Source: Candidatus Zixiibacteriota bacterium (lineage in GTDB: Bacteria > RBG-13-66-14 > B26-G2 > WVWN01). Taken from it: a DNA stretch of 64,000 bases. The stretch is from positions 3,367 to 67,366 of the forward strand of contig JAUWLW010000010.1 in assembly GCA_030613505.1 (NCBI GenBank). The letters run 5' to 3'. The translations under genes were made by a program, and so were the position numbers. Every line of letters starts with the position of its first letter. Position 1 is the stretch's first letter. The notes below the pieces were generated by a model, which did no database searches, was not told where the DNA came from, and was given only the letters and a program-made list of their open reading frames with translations. Of this stretch, positions 27,326 through 33,538 are shown one piece after another.

Positions 27326-28063
27326 TTACCTAAACAACGCCTTCACGCGGCCGAGGGAGGCGGGGAAAACGGCGGTATCTGAACGCCAATAGAAGTAATA
27401 ATGGTCCGTCGCGTCGTCCACGATGTATAAGTGCCAATCGTAAGGCGGCAACGTACCCCATGTATAACTTAACCCCACCGGCGTTTGGAGGCCGGTGATG
27501 ACCGGAACGCCGTCCTCATATACCGTACGGGTCCCGGAATCCGAAACGTAAAAATGGGCGTAGCCGCCGCAACCGACAGGCCGCCGCCCCGGGCCGGCGT
27601 ACGTACCGATAAGGGACCCCGTCGTATAGTTTAAAACGGCGACAATATTCCGGTCCGGAATCGCGACTATGAAACCGGGCCACGCGAATTCGCAATCGGC
27701 AGGTCCGGTAAAGGGGCAGCGGAAAGAATTAACTACCGACCCTTGGGTCGTCGTTTCGTATATCCACGACGTCCGGTTGTTGGTAACGAAAAAACCGCCG
27801 CCCGGTTCTTTTGCTATCCCCCACGCCCCCGGCCCGCCAGGCGCCGGGAAACTAGAAAGGATAGAGCTCTCCTCCCACCAATAATGATAAATGCGCGGAT
27901 TAGCGCCATCCATAACGATATAACCTGCGGCGGGACCGCCGCCCCAATAGCCCCGCGGATTAGGGCCGGGCGTGGGGTACGAGGCGATCAACTTCCACTC
28001 ATCTGCGATAGCCGCGACCCCAGTATAAAAAATTACCGACGCCAGTATAAATAACCTCTTCAT
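27326..28063 (-). CDS. Secreted propeller-like protein with the conserved C-terminal tag
   Basis: 245 residues. Signal peptide about 1-20 (Met-Lys-Arg-Leu-Phe, hydrophobic core, Ala-Ile-Ala). The middle has repeating strands with Gly-Pro-Gly-Ala-Trp-Gly-Ile-Ala and Gly-Gly-Phe-Phe-Val-Thr-Asn, like an NHL-type or lactonase-like propeller, but no family hallmark is firm. It ends Pro-Ala-Ser-Leu-Gly-Arg-Val-Lys-Ala-Leu-Phe-Arg, the tag shared with five other exported proteins in this window. A 73-residue exported protein is encoded 4 bases upstream, and the two look translationally coupled. Function unknown. Confidence 0.7.
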   Translation of the reverse strand: MKRLFILASVIFYTGVAAIADEWKLIASYPTPGPNPRGYWGGGPAAGYIVMDGANPRIYHYWWEESSILSSFPAPGGPGAWGIAKEPGGGFFVTNNRTSWIYETTTQGSVVNSFRCPFTGPADCEFAWPGFIVAIPDRNIVAVLNYTTGSLIGTYAGPGRRPVGCGGYAHFYVSDSGTRTVYEDGVPVITGLQTPVGLSYTWGTLPPYDWHLYIVDDATDHYYFYWRSDTAVFPASLGRVKALFR

Positions 28064-28067
28064 CGGT

Positions 28068-28289
28068 TTAATCGCCGCCTATGGCTACGTTATCCTTGGT
28101 GGCCGGCTTGTAGTCATGCTTGGTGGCCGTGAGTTTGCCGTCGGAGAAGTCGTGCAAGAGGTCCTTAAATTTCAGTTTGCCATTGTAGCTGTCGCGGGAG
28201 CCCCAATGGCCCTCATAGACCCAATCGCCGAAGACATAAACGGCCGCCAGCGCCAGCGCCGCGGCCGCAATCGTCGTTACCTTCTTCAT
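28068..28289 (-). CDS. Small exported protein of unknown function
   Basis: 73 residues. Met-Lys-Lys-Val-Thr-Thr then an Ala-rich hydrophobic run to about residue 21 gives a signal peptide or anchor. The mature part has Trp-Gly-Ser-Arg-Asp-Ser-Tyr-Asn-Gly-Lys-Leu-Lys-Phe and is rich in Lys and Asp. A GGAGG ribosome site precedes ATG 28289. The tagged propeller-like gene follows 4 bases after its stop. No known domain was recognised, and it lacks the C-terminal tag. Confidence 0.6.
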   Translation of the reverse strand: MKKVTTIAAAALALAAVYVFGDWVYEGHWGSRDSYNGKLKFKDLLHDFSDGKLTATKHDYKPATKDNVAIGGD

Positions 28290-28382
28290 TTCGCCAGACC
28301 TCCTCTGCTATTATCCCTTACCCTAAACTATAGCACGGCGCTTTTCACAACTCCACTAAAAAGGACATATCTTTAAACGGCT

Positions 28383-28487
28383 AAGGTGGGCGCACCTAAA
28401 GGTACGGCCCTACGACAAGGGGCGTTAACCGGCGGTTTTAACCGCCGGGTTGCCCCTTGCCCAAGCCGGGCGACTAGCCAGTCGCCC
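28383..28487. repeat. Dispersed palindromic repeat cluster, copy 2
   Basis: Bases 28383-28414 match the block at 7981-8011 closely (AGGTG..CGCACCT.AAGGTACGG, then CCCTACG). Two palindromes follow: 28431-28446 (GGCGGTTT / AACCGCC type) and 28468-28487 (GGGCGACT / AGCC / AGTCGCCC). The element abuts the stop codon of the HAD gene at 28488. No gene is seen in 28290-28487. Confidence 0.7.
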
Positions 28488-29210
28488 CTACTTAAAGGCG
28501 CTTCCGACCAACGGCACCACGTCACGCACGTCGGCCACCTCGTAGTCGGCCTCGGCCTCGGCGGCCCACCGCGCCACCTCCGGGCCGTCCCGCCGGACCC
28601 ATACGGTCCTGAGTCCCGCTTTACGCGCGGTGATGACGTCCTCCACCGGCGAGTCGCCCACGTACAGGACCCGGGCCGGCGGAAGGCCCGCCGTCGCGCA
28701 TATCTTCTCGTAGATAGCGACGTCCGGCTTGAAGACGCCCATCTCCTCGGCGACCGCGACCCATCGGAAGTACTTCTCCCAGCCCAGCCGGGCGATCTTG
28801 GGCCGCTGGATGTCGGTGAAGCCGTTGGTGAGGAGGCCGAGGGGGAGGAGCGGCTCGAGCGCCGCGAGCGTCTCCTCGGCTCCCGGCAGCGGGTAGCTGA
28901 GGGTCAAGTAGATATCGAGATATTCGCGCCCCAAGGCCGCGGCGTCGGCCGGCGGCGCCGCACCCACCAGCGCGAAGAGCTCGGCGAACCGCCGCCCGCG
29001 GAGGCTCGTCACGTCGATCTCGCCGGTGGCGAGCTTCAGCCACATACGCTGGTTGACGTCGAAGAAGAGGCGGGCGAATTCGTCGACCGTCGTCCCGGTA
29101 TCGGCCACGCGGTGGCGCCGGTATACCTCCGCCAGCGCCTCGCGCGCGGCGCGGCGATGGTCGTACAGCGTATTGTCGAGGTCGAAGAAAACCGCCGCGG
29201 GCTTCTCCAA
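28488..29210 (-). CDS. HAD-superfamily hydrolase (subfamily IA)
   Basis: About 240 residues from TTG 29210, chosen because AAAGGA lies 7 bases upstream; a longer frame opens at 29255. Motif I is Phe-Phe-Asp-Leu-Asp-Asn-Thr-Leu, motif II Leu-Leu-Thr-Asn-Gly-Phe, motif III Lys in Arg-Pro-Lys-Ile-Ala, and motif IV Val-Gly-Asp-Ser-Pro-Val-Glu-Asp. The helical cap is of the YjjG / HAD-IA kind. Such enzymes remove phosphate from small metabolites such as nucleotides or sugar phosphates. The substrate cannot be read from sequence. It lies 51 bases after the stop of the tagged secreted trio on the same strand. Confidence 0.88.
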   Translation of the reverse strand: MEKPAAVFFDLDNTLYDHRRAAREALAEVYRRHRVADTGTTVDEFARLFFDVNQRMWLKLATGEIDVTSLRGRRFAELFALVGAAPPADAAALGREYLDIYLTLSYPLPGAEETLAALEPLLPLGLLTNGFTDIQRPKIARLGWEKYFRWVAVAEEMGVFKPDVAIYEKICATAGLPPARVLYVGDSPVEDVITARKAGLRTVWVRRDGPEVARWAAEAEADYEVADVRDVVPLVGSAFK

Positions 29211-29261
29211 AGAGTAATTCCTTTCGCGCCGGCCGGCTGCGGCCGGAGGTCGCAACCGGAC

Positions 29262-29912
29262 CTAGCGATATAGCGCCTTGACGCGCCCGAAGGACGCCGG
29301 CGTTACGGCCGGGTAGAAGCCGAAACTGATCCGCGCGTTGTATCCCCACTCGCCCACCGTTCCCGTCGCGGCCCGGTAGTCGTACGCGACGCAATGGTGC
29401 GCCGATAGTTTGCCCGTCAAAACGAGGACTTTACCTCCCGTCCCCGACTCCCACGTTATTTCCAAAATCAAGTTCTCGCGGTTGTTGTACTCGAACGTCT
29501 CCGCCATCGGGATGGGATAGACGCCCTGGATTTCCGGTAATTCGTAGCTCGAGAAGCTCGCGACCAGCTTGGGCGTATTGCCGCCGTAGTTGGAGGCGAA
29601 ATCCGCGGTCAAGGCCGCGAGCGGCGTATGGCAAAGGTAAAATTTGACGTTCCGGAAGGTGGCCGTCGTCTCGTTCTTCTCCAGCTCGAACTCGTTAATA
29701 GTCCCCGCGTAATCTATGCGGCTCTGGTCGAACAGCATCTGCATCCGCAACGCCGGCCGCCACGCCACCCAGGGATGGTCGCTCGGCTCGCCGCCGACGT
29801 GAACGTAGACCTGTTTGCCCGTCGCGGCCGCCGCGGCAACGACGGCCAAAGACGCGACGACGCCGAAGAAAACAGCTCGCCTTACCATCCCGACCTCCTC
29901 GGTCAAAGTCAC
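29262..29912 (-). CDS. Secreted beta-sandwich-like protein with the conserved tag, paralogue 3 of 3
   Basis: 216 residues with a signal peptide at about 8-28. The family signature is shared with the next two genes: Arg-x-Gln-Met-Leu-Phe-Asp, then Ile-Asp-Tyr-Ala-Gly-Thr-Ile, then Phe-Tyr-Leu-Cys-His-Thr, then Asn-Tyr-Gly-Gly-Asn-Thr-Pro-Lys-Leu-Val, then Tyr-Pro-Ile-Pro-Met-Ala-Glu-Thr-Phe-Glu-Tyr-Asn-Asn. Comparable strand-rich secreted domains occur widely in FCB-type bacteria, without known function. It ends Pro-Ala-Ser-Phe-Gly-Arg-Val-Lys-Ala-Leu-Tyr-Arg. This is the last member of a three-gene tandem array. Confidence 0.75.
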   Translation of the reverse strand: MTLTEEVGMVRRAVFFGVVASLAVVAAAAATGKQVYVHVGGEPSDHPWVAWRPALRMQMLFDQSRIDYAGTINEFELEKNETTATFRNVKFYLCHTPLAALTADFASNYGGNTPKLVASFSSYELPEIQGVYPIPMAETFEYNNRENLILEITWESGTGGKVLVLTGKLSAHHCVAYDYRAATGTVGEWGYNARISFGFYPAVTPASFGRVKALYR

Positions 29913-29923
29913 GGTACGTCGGC

Positions 29924-30544
29924 TCAGCGGTAGAGCGCCTTGACGCGGCCGAAGGACGCCGGCTCAATCCCCTTGTAGGTGTCGAAGGAAATGCGGGCGT
30001 TTAATCCCACGTTCGCGACGGTCCCGATCGTAGCCTTCGCGTCGTGAGCGTAACAGACGTGCGCCGTTACCGTACCCGATAACAACGTCACCTTTTGCCG
30101 GCCGCCCGTCTCCCACGTTACCTCTAAAATGAGATTATCGCGGTTGTTGTAATCGAACGTCTCCGCCATCGGGATGGGATAAACGCCCTCGACCGCGGGC
30201 AACTTGTAGGTCGAAAAGCTCGCCACCAGTTTGGGCGTATTGCCGCCGTAGTTGGCGTTGAAATCCGTTACCAGCGCCGAGAGCGGCGTGTGACACAGGT
30301 AGAACTTGACGTTGCCGTACTCGCCCACGTAGACTTGTTTCTCCAATTCGAACTCGGTGATCGTCCCGGCGTAGTCGATCTTGTCCCGGTCGAACAGCAT
30401 CTGACACCGCATGCCTTCGTTGGGAGAGTACCAAGGGTAGATGGAACCCGAGCTGCCGTTTAAGATATAAACGGCGTGGCCCGTGGCGAAAGCCGAACCC
30501 GCGCAAAGCGCCGCGGCCGCAAACGATAAAATTATCGTTCTCAT
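29924..30544 (-). CDS. Secreted beta-sandwich-like protein with the conserved tag, paralogue 2 of 3
   Basis: 206 residues. Signal peptide about 1-21. It shares most of its length with both neighbours, most closely with the gene at 29262. The Phe-Tyr-Leu-Cys-His-Thr and Tyr-Pro-Ile-Pro-Met-Ala-Glu-Thr-Phe-Asp-Tyr-Asn-Asn blocks are intact. Its last residues are Pro-Ala-Ser-Phe-Gly-Arg-Val-Lys-Ala-Leu-Tyr-Arg. The downstream paralogue begins 11 bases after it ends. Together with the gene upstream it is probably expressed from the promoter at 31292-31320. Confidence 0.75.
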   Translation of the reverse strand: MRTIILSFAAAALCAGSAFATGHAVYILNGSSGSIYPWYSPNEGMRCQMLFDRDKIDYAGTITEFELEKQVYVGEYGNVKFYLCHTPLSALVTDFNANYGGNTPKLVASFSTYKLPAVEGVYPIPMAETFDYNNRDNLILEVTWETGGRQKVTLLSGTVTAHVCYAHDAKATIGTVANVGLNARISFDTYKGIEPASFGRVKALYR

Positions 30545-30578
30545 GCGCGAACCTCCTCTCTCGAAAAAGCGCTCCCTG

Positions 30579-31223
30579 CTACCGAAACAAAGCCTTAAGG
30601 CGGCCGAACGACGCCGGCGCGACGCCCGGGTACTTGTCGAAGACGATCAAGCCGTTATAGGCGAGCTTGCTCACCTGGCCGGTCGTGGCCCGGTAGTCCC
30701 AGGCGAAGCACCGATGGCCGTCGATGGGCCCGCTCCTTAAGCGGCACATCGTGTTGCTGAGGTCCGACGATTCCCACGTGACCTCGAAGAGGAGGTTGTC
30801 GACGTTGTTGTAAGCGAACGTCTCGGCCATCGGAATAGGGTACGGCCCCACCACCGCCGGCAACGTGTAGCTCGCGAAGCTGGCTACCATCTTGGGCGTA
30901 TTATTGTCGTAGTTGGCCTGGAAGCTCGTCGTAAACGACGAAAGGCCCGTGTGACACAGGTAGAACTTAACGTTCTTAAACGTTGACGAAACGGCGTCGG
31001 ACTTCTCCAACTTGAACTCGGTGACGGTCCCGGCGTAGGCGATGTATGCCTGGTCGAAAAGCATCTGGCAACGCGTGCTGAGTAGCGTGGGATGCGCCCA
31101 CCACGGGATGGCGTTCATACCCTCGCCGTACTTGACGTAAACCTCGTGGCCGGTGGCGAACGCGGCCGGCGCCCAAGCAAGACAAACCGCTAACGCGGCC
31201 ACCTTCACAACGTAGATCCTCAT
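30579..31223 (-). CDS. Secreted beta-sandwich-like protein with the conserved tag, paralogue 1 of 3
   Basis: 214 residues, first of the tandem trio. Signal peptide about 1-24 (ending Ala-Ala-Phe-Ala). Same domain as the two genes downstream, with Cys-Gln-Met-Leu-Phe-Asp, Phe-Tyr-Leu-Cys-His-Thr and Pro-Ile-Pro-Met-Ala-Glu-Thr-Phe-Ala-Tyr-Asn. It is somewhat more diverged, with Asn-Tyr-Asp-Asn-Asn-Thr-Pro in place of the Gly-Gly form. The C-terminus is Pro-Ala-Ser-Phe-Gly-Arg-Leu-Lys-Ala-Leu-Phe-Arg. A strong promoter lies about 70 bases upstream. Confidence 0.75.
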   Translation of the reverse strand: MRIYVVKVAALAVCLAWAPAAFATGHEVYVKYGEGMNAIPWWAHPTLLSTRCQMLFDQAYIAYAGTVTEFKLEKSDAVSSTFKNVKFYLCHTGLSSFTTSFQANYDNNTPKMVASFASYTLPAVVGPYPIPMAETFAYNNVDNLLFEVTWESSDLSNTMCRLRSGPIDGHRCFAWDYRATTGQVSKLAYNGLIVFDKYPGVAPASFGRLKALFR

Positions 31224-31291
31224 ACCTCACCTCCGTTCTCCTGTTAGCGCTCGTCGGCGGCGATTGCCGCAACGCGAACCCGAACCATCTC

Positions 31292-31320
31292 AATATATCA
31301 GAGCCGCCGCCCTAAGTCAA
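31292..31320 (-). promoter_or_regulatory. Sigma-70-type promoter of the secreted trio
   Basis: Minus-strand TTGACT (31315-31320), a 17-base spacer and TATATT (31292-31297). Confidence 0.78.
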
Positions 31321-31378
31321 ATTCCTTAGACATGGGCCGACGGCGCCGCTCGGGACCCCACACGGCCCGAGTAGCTTT

Positions 31379-31407
31379 TTGACGAAACGACGTTTTAATG
31401 TCATAAT
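31379..31407 (+). promoter_or_regulatory. Sigma-70-type promoter of a short unit
   Basis: TTGACG (31379-31384), a 17-base spacer and CATAAT (31402-31407). It points right, divergent from the secreted trio promoter, towards a terminator at 31621-31650. Confidence 0.7.
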
Positions 31408-31413
31408 CATATA

Positions 31414-31650
31414 GGAGTTTGCGAGAGCCGACGTTAAACGATTCCGGCCCGAGCAGCGACTAAATAATGATGAAAGAGAACAATACGCGACGGAGCCCGG
31501 CCAGGTCTCCGTGATAAAATTGGCCGGCCGCGTACGGCGCCTGACGGTGGTGGAAGACAGCGCGGACGCCGCAAAACGCGAAACCGGCCAATCGGTTTAA
31601 TCAACTTCTTAGCGTACCCGCGGGCCCCTTCCGGGGCCCGTTTCTTTTTT
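31414..31650 (+). ncRNA. Candidate small RNA or leader-sized transcript of about 235 bases
   Basis: The unit is bounded by the promoter at 31379-31407 and the terminator at 31621-31650. No start codon with a ribosome site gives a convincing protein. The frame from about 31414 to 31600 is open for roughly 62 codons but lacks ATG, GTG or TTG in its first half; a GTG inside it would give only 29 residues. A hairpin AAACCG / GCCAAT / CGGTTT lies near 31580-31598, just before the terminator. It does not look like 6S, tmRNA, SRP or RNase P RNA to me. Confidence 0.4.
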
Positions 31651-32337
31651 CCGGAGTTCGGCCAGCAACCCCCTAATTTCGCGAAGGGTAGTAAAAATAT
31701 GCGTCGGCGACACCGTCGAGCGGCCGTGTTCCCGCGGCAGGTGCCGCACGCCGCGCTCGAGCACCGATACGCCGGCGCGCTTGAGCTTTACCATAAGTTC
31801 CGTGTCTATGAAAAATTTATCCGAATGGAGCGCCAGCGCCTGGAGCTCGCGCCGCGGGAGGAATTTGAACGAGCAGTCGACGTCGCGGACCTTCAGGCCG
31901 AAGAGAACGCGGACCAGCAAATTATAGCCCCGGGAGACGAAGCGGCGAAGGGCGCCCTCCGCGCGGCCCACGCGGTACCCGACGACCGCGTTTCCGCCGT
32001 CGAGCAAAGGCAAAAAGGCGAGCATCTCGCCGAGGTCGAATTGGCCGTCGGCGTCGGTGTAGAAGACGTAATCCTCGGCCGCGGCGGCGAAGGCGTCGCG
32101 CAGGCTCTTGCCGTAGCCTTCGTTGTTTCGGTGCGTCACGACGCGGAGGGACGCTATTTCGCCGCCGAGGCGCTCGAGGAACTGCGGCGTTTCGTCGCTC
32201 GAGCCGTCGTCGACGATAATTATCTCGTGGTCGACGCCGGCGCTCCCGAGCGTCTCGTCGAACGCGCGGACGACGCCCTCGATATTCCCGGCTTCGTTGA
32301 ACGCCGGCGCGCAGACGCTAATGGAGTAGGCCGCCAC
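31609..32337 (-). CDS. GT2 glycosyltransferase (polyprenyl-phosphate sugar synthase type)
   Basis: 242 residues. GT-A fold with Val-Cys-Ala-Pro-Ala-Phe-Asn-Glu at the start, the nucleotide-site Ile-Val-Asp-Asp-Gly-Ser-Ser-Asp at about 40-47, and the metal-binding Thr-Asp-Ala-Asp-Gly-Gln-Phe at about 94-100. No membrane segments follow, which fits soluble or peripheral DPM1-like enzymes that make polyprenyl-phosphate mannose or glucose. Such a product is the usual donor for GT-C enzymes like those at 13819-17637. Its last codons overlap a plus-strand terminator hairpin (31621-31650). Confidence 0.88.
   Translation of the reverse strand: MAAYSISVCAPAFNEAGNIEGVVRAFDETLGSAGVDHEIIIVDDGSSDETPQFLERLGGEIASLRVVTHRNNEGYGKSLRDAFAAAAEDYVFYTDADGQFDLGEMLAFLPLLDGGNAVVGYRVGRAEGALRRFVSRGYNLLVRVLFGLKVRDVDCSFKFLPRRELQALALHSDKFFIDTELMVKLKRAGVSVLERGVRHLPREHGRSTVSPTHIFTTLREIRGLLAELRKKETGPGRGPRVR
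31621..31650 (+). terminator. Plus-strand terminator inside the 3' end of the GT2 gene
   Basis: CGGGCCCC / TTCC / GGGGCCCG followed by TTTCTTTTTT. It has the U-tract on the plus strand only, so it serves the short unit starting at 31379, not the GT2 gene. Confidence 0.8.
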
Positions 32338-32395
32338 GCCGCCACTATAAGAATAAACGCGGCCGGCCGCAACCCCAAACGCCGGGCACCGCGGC

Positions 32396-32424
32396 TTGAC
32401 TTATTATGATATTTCGGCTAATAT
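32396..32424 (+). promoter_or_regulatory. Sigma-70-type promoter of the cupredoxin gene
   Basis: TTGACT (32396-32401), a 17-base spacer and TAATAT (32419-32424). The ribosome site AAAGGAGG and ATG 32446 follow. Confidence 0.85.
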
Positions 32425-32445
32425 ATAGATAAAGGAGGTTAGATT

Positions 32446-32802
32446 ATGAAAAGGTGCGTGTTTTTAACGGCGGCCTTACTGGCGTGCGGCGTAGCGGCGC
32501 TCGCGCTAACCGAAATCAAAATACAGAATTTCGCCTTCGTACCCCAAAACGTAGTAGTCCAGAAGGGCGAAATGGTCCAGTGGACCAACCTCGACGCGGT
32601 GGTCCATACGTCGACTTCCAACACGCTCGTCTGGGACTCCGGCGACATCAAACCGAACGAGTCCTACAAGCGCAAATTCAACAAGACCGGTTTCTTCCCC
32701 TACTATTGCAAATACCACACGCAAATGAAGGGGACGGTGCGCGTAACGGAGACGGCCGTAGCGCCGACTTCTTTCGGCCGCGTCAGAGCGCTGTTCCGGT
32801 AA
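32446..32802 (+). CDS. Secreted plastocyanin-like cupredoxin with the conserved C-terminal tag
   Basis: 118 residues. Signal peptide about 1-21. The single cupredoxin domain has the type-1 copper ligands His54, Cys88, His91 and Met94 (Tyr-Tyr-Cys-Lys-Tyr-His-Thr-Gln-Met). This is a small blue-copper electron carrier, expected in the periplasm or on the surface. After the domain come about twelve residues ending Ala-Pro-Thr-Ser-Phe-Gly-Arg-Val-Arg-Ala-Leu-Phe-Arg, which are not part of the copper fold and match the tag on the other secreted proteins. It is a single-gene unit with its own promoter and terminator. Confidence 0.93.
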   Translation: MKRCVFLTAALLACGVAALALTEIKIQNFAFVPQNVVVQKGEMVQWTNLDAVVHTSTSNTLVWDSGDIKPNESYKRKFNKTGFFPYYCKYHTQMKGTVRVTETAVAPTSFGRVRALFR

Positions 32803-32826
32803 AGAGAAATATCGAGGTGAGATAGA

Positions 32827-32855
32827 AAAAGCCGTCCTTAGGGACGGTTTTTTTT
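32827..32855 (+). terminator. Terminator of the cupredoxin gene
   Basis: CCGTCC / TTAG / GGACGG followed by eight T, 30 bases past the stop. Confidence 0.9.
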
Positions 32856-32939
32856 GGAATAAAAAACCGGTCGCTATCCGCCGGCGTCCAGTCCGACGCA
32901 GCCGAAGAGGCTCGCCCCGGCGTACGCTGCTAAATCACC

Positions 32940-32968
32940 TTGACACGGGCACCCTTCTTTTTTAAATT
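32940..32968 (+). promoter_or_regulatory. Probable promoter of the DUF3343 gene
   Basis: TTGACA (32940-32945), a 17-base spacer and TAAATT (32963-32968). The predicted initiation point is only about 10 bases before ATG 32985, so the mRNA would be nearly leaderless. Confidence 0.6.
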
Positions 32969-32984
32969 TGCATAAGTCGTTCAT

Positions 32985-33251
32985 ATGGTCTCTGGATCTG
33001 AAAAACGACCGCCACGGCTACGCGCCGTTAGCGGAAAATACGCCGTCCTAGGCTTCCGGTCGACCCACGACACCATCCTGGCCGAAAGCCGCGCGACGCA
33101 ACGGGGTTGCGTCGCGGAGGTCATCCCGCAGCCCCCGGGCCGCACGGGCCGGTGCGGCGTCGCGCTGCGGATAGACGCAGCCGACCTGAATGAGTTAACG
33201 GAGATATTCGTCCGCGGAGGACTGGCGGGCTTCGACGTTACGCAAGGCTGA
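32985..33251 (+). CDS. DUF3343-family protein
   Basis: 88 residues. From residue 18 on it follows the DUF3343 pattern: Lys-Tyr-Ala-Val-Leu-Gly-Phe-Arg-Ser-Thr-His-Asp-Thr-Ile, then Val-Ile-Pro-Gln-Pro-Pro-Gly, then Arg-Cys-Gly-Val-Ala-Leu-Arg-Ile. These small proteins often accompany YedF/SirA-like sulfur or selenium proteins, and the conserved Cys may carry a sulfur group. No YedF partner is visible here. A 79-residue helical protein follows 7 bases later. The first 15 residues are basic and may be over-called. Confidence 0.75.
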   Translation: MVSGSEKRPPRLRAVSGKYAVLGFRSTHDTILAESRATQRGCVAEVIPQPPGRTGRCGVALRIDAADLNELTEIFVRGGLAGFDVTQG

Positions 33252-33258
33252 TTAGATT

Positions 33259-33498
33259 ATGCCGATCGAAGACGAAAAAGAAGCGGCCGAACTCGCCGAC
33301 GAGTTCGCCCGGGAGATGGTGGCGTCGCTGGACGCCGACATGCTGAGCGAAGCCAAAGCCGTGGGGATGGCGACCTCGGTCTTCGCCGCTCAAATCGAAA
33401 CTTGCCGGGCGAGATTCAACGAACGGGTGTCGGCCGAAATAGCCGAGAAGGACCTCTTCGGCGTCGCCGCGTCGCGGCTTTTAATCGAAAAGGAATAA
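33259..33498 (+). CDS. Small helical protein of unknown function
   Basis: 79 residues, acidic and fully helical by composition, with one Cys in Ile-Glu-Thr-Cys-Arg-Ala-Arg-Phe. No signal peptide or membrane segment. It starts 7 bases after the DUF3343 gene, so the two probably act together or are at least co-expressed. I recognise no family. Convergent with the CbiM-like gene, 40 bases away. Confidence 0.6.
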   Translation: MPIEDEKEAAELADEFAREMVASLDADMLSEAKAVGMATSVFAAQIETCRARFNERVSAEIAEKDLFGVAASRLLIEKE

Positions 33499-33538
33499 CC
33501 CGGGCGTACGCGCGTAACCGGGGCCGGCGTAGCGGGTA

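Noticed and set aside
31414-31602. A plus-strand protein in the short unit
   Set aside because: The frame is open for about 62 codons but has no start codon near its beginning; GTG would give only 29 residues with a weak ribosome site.
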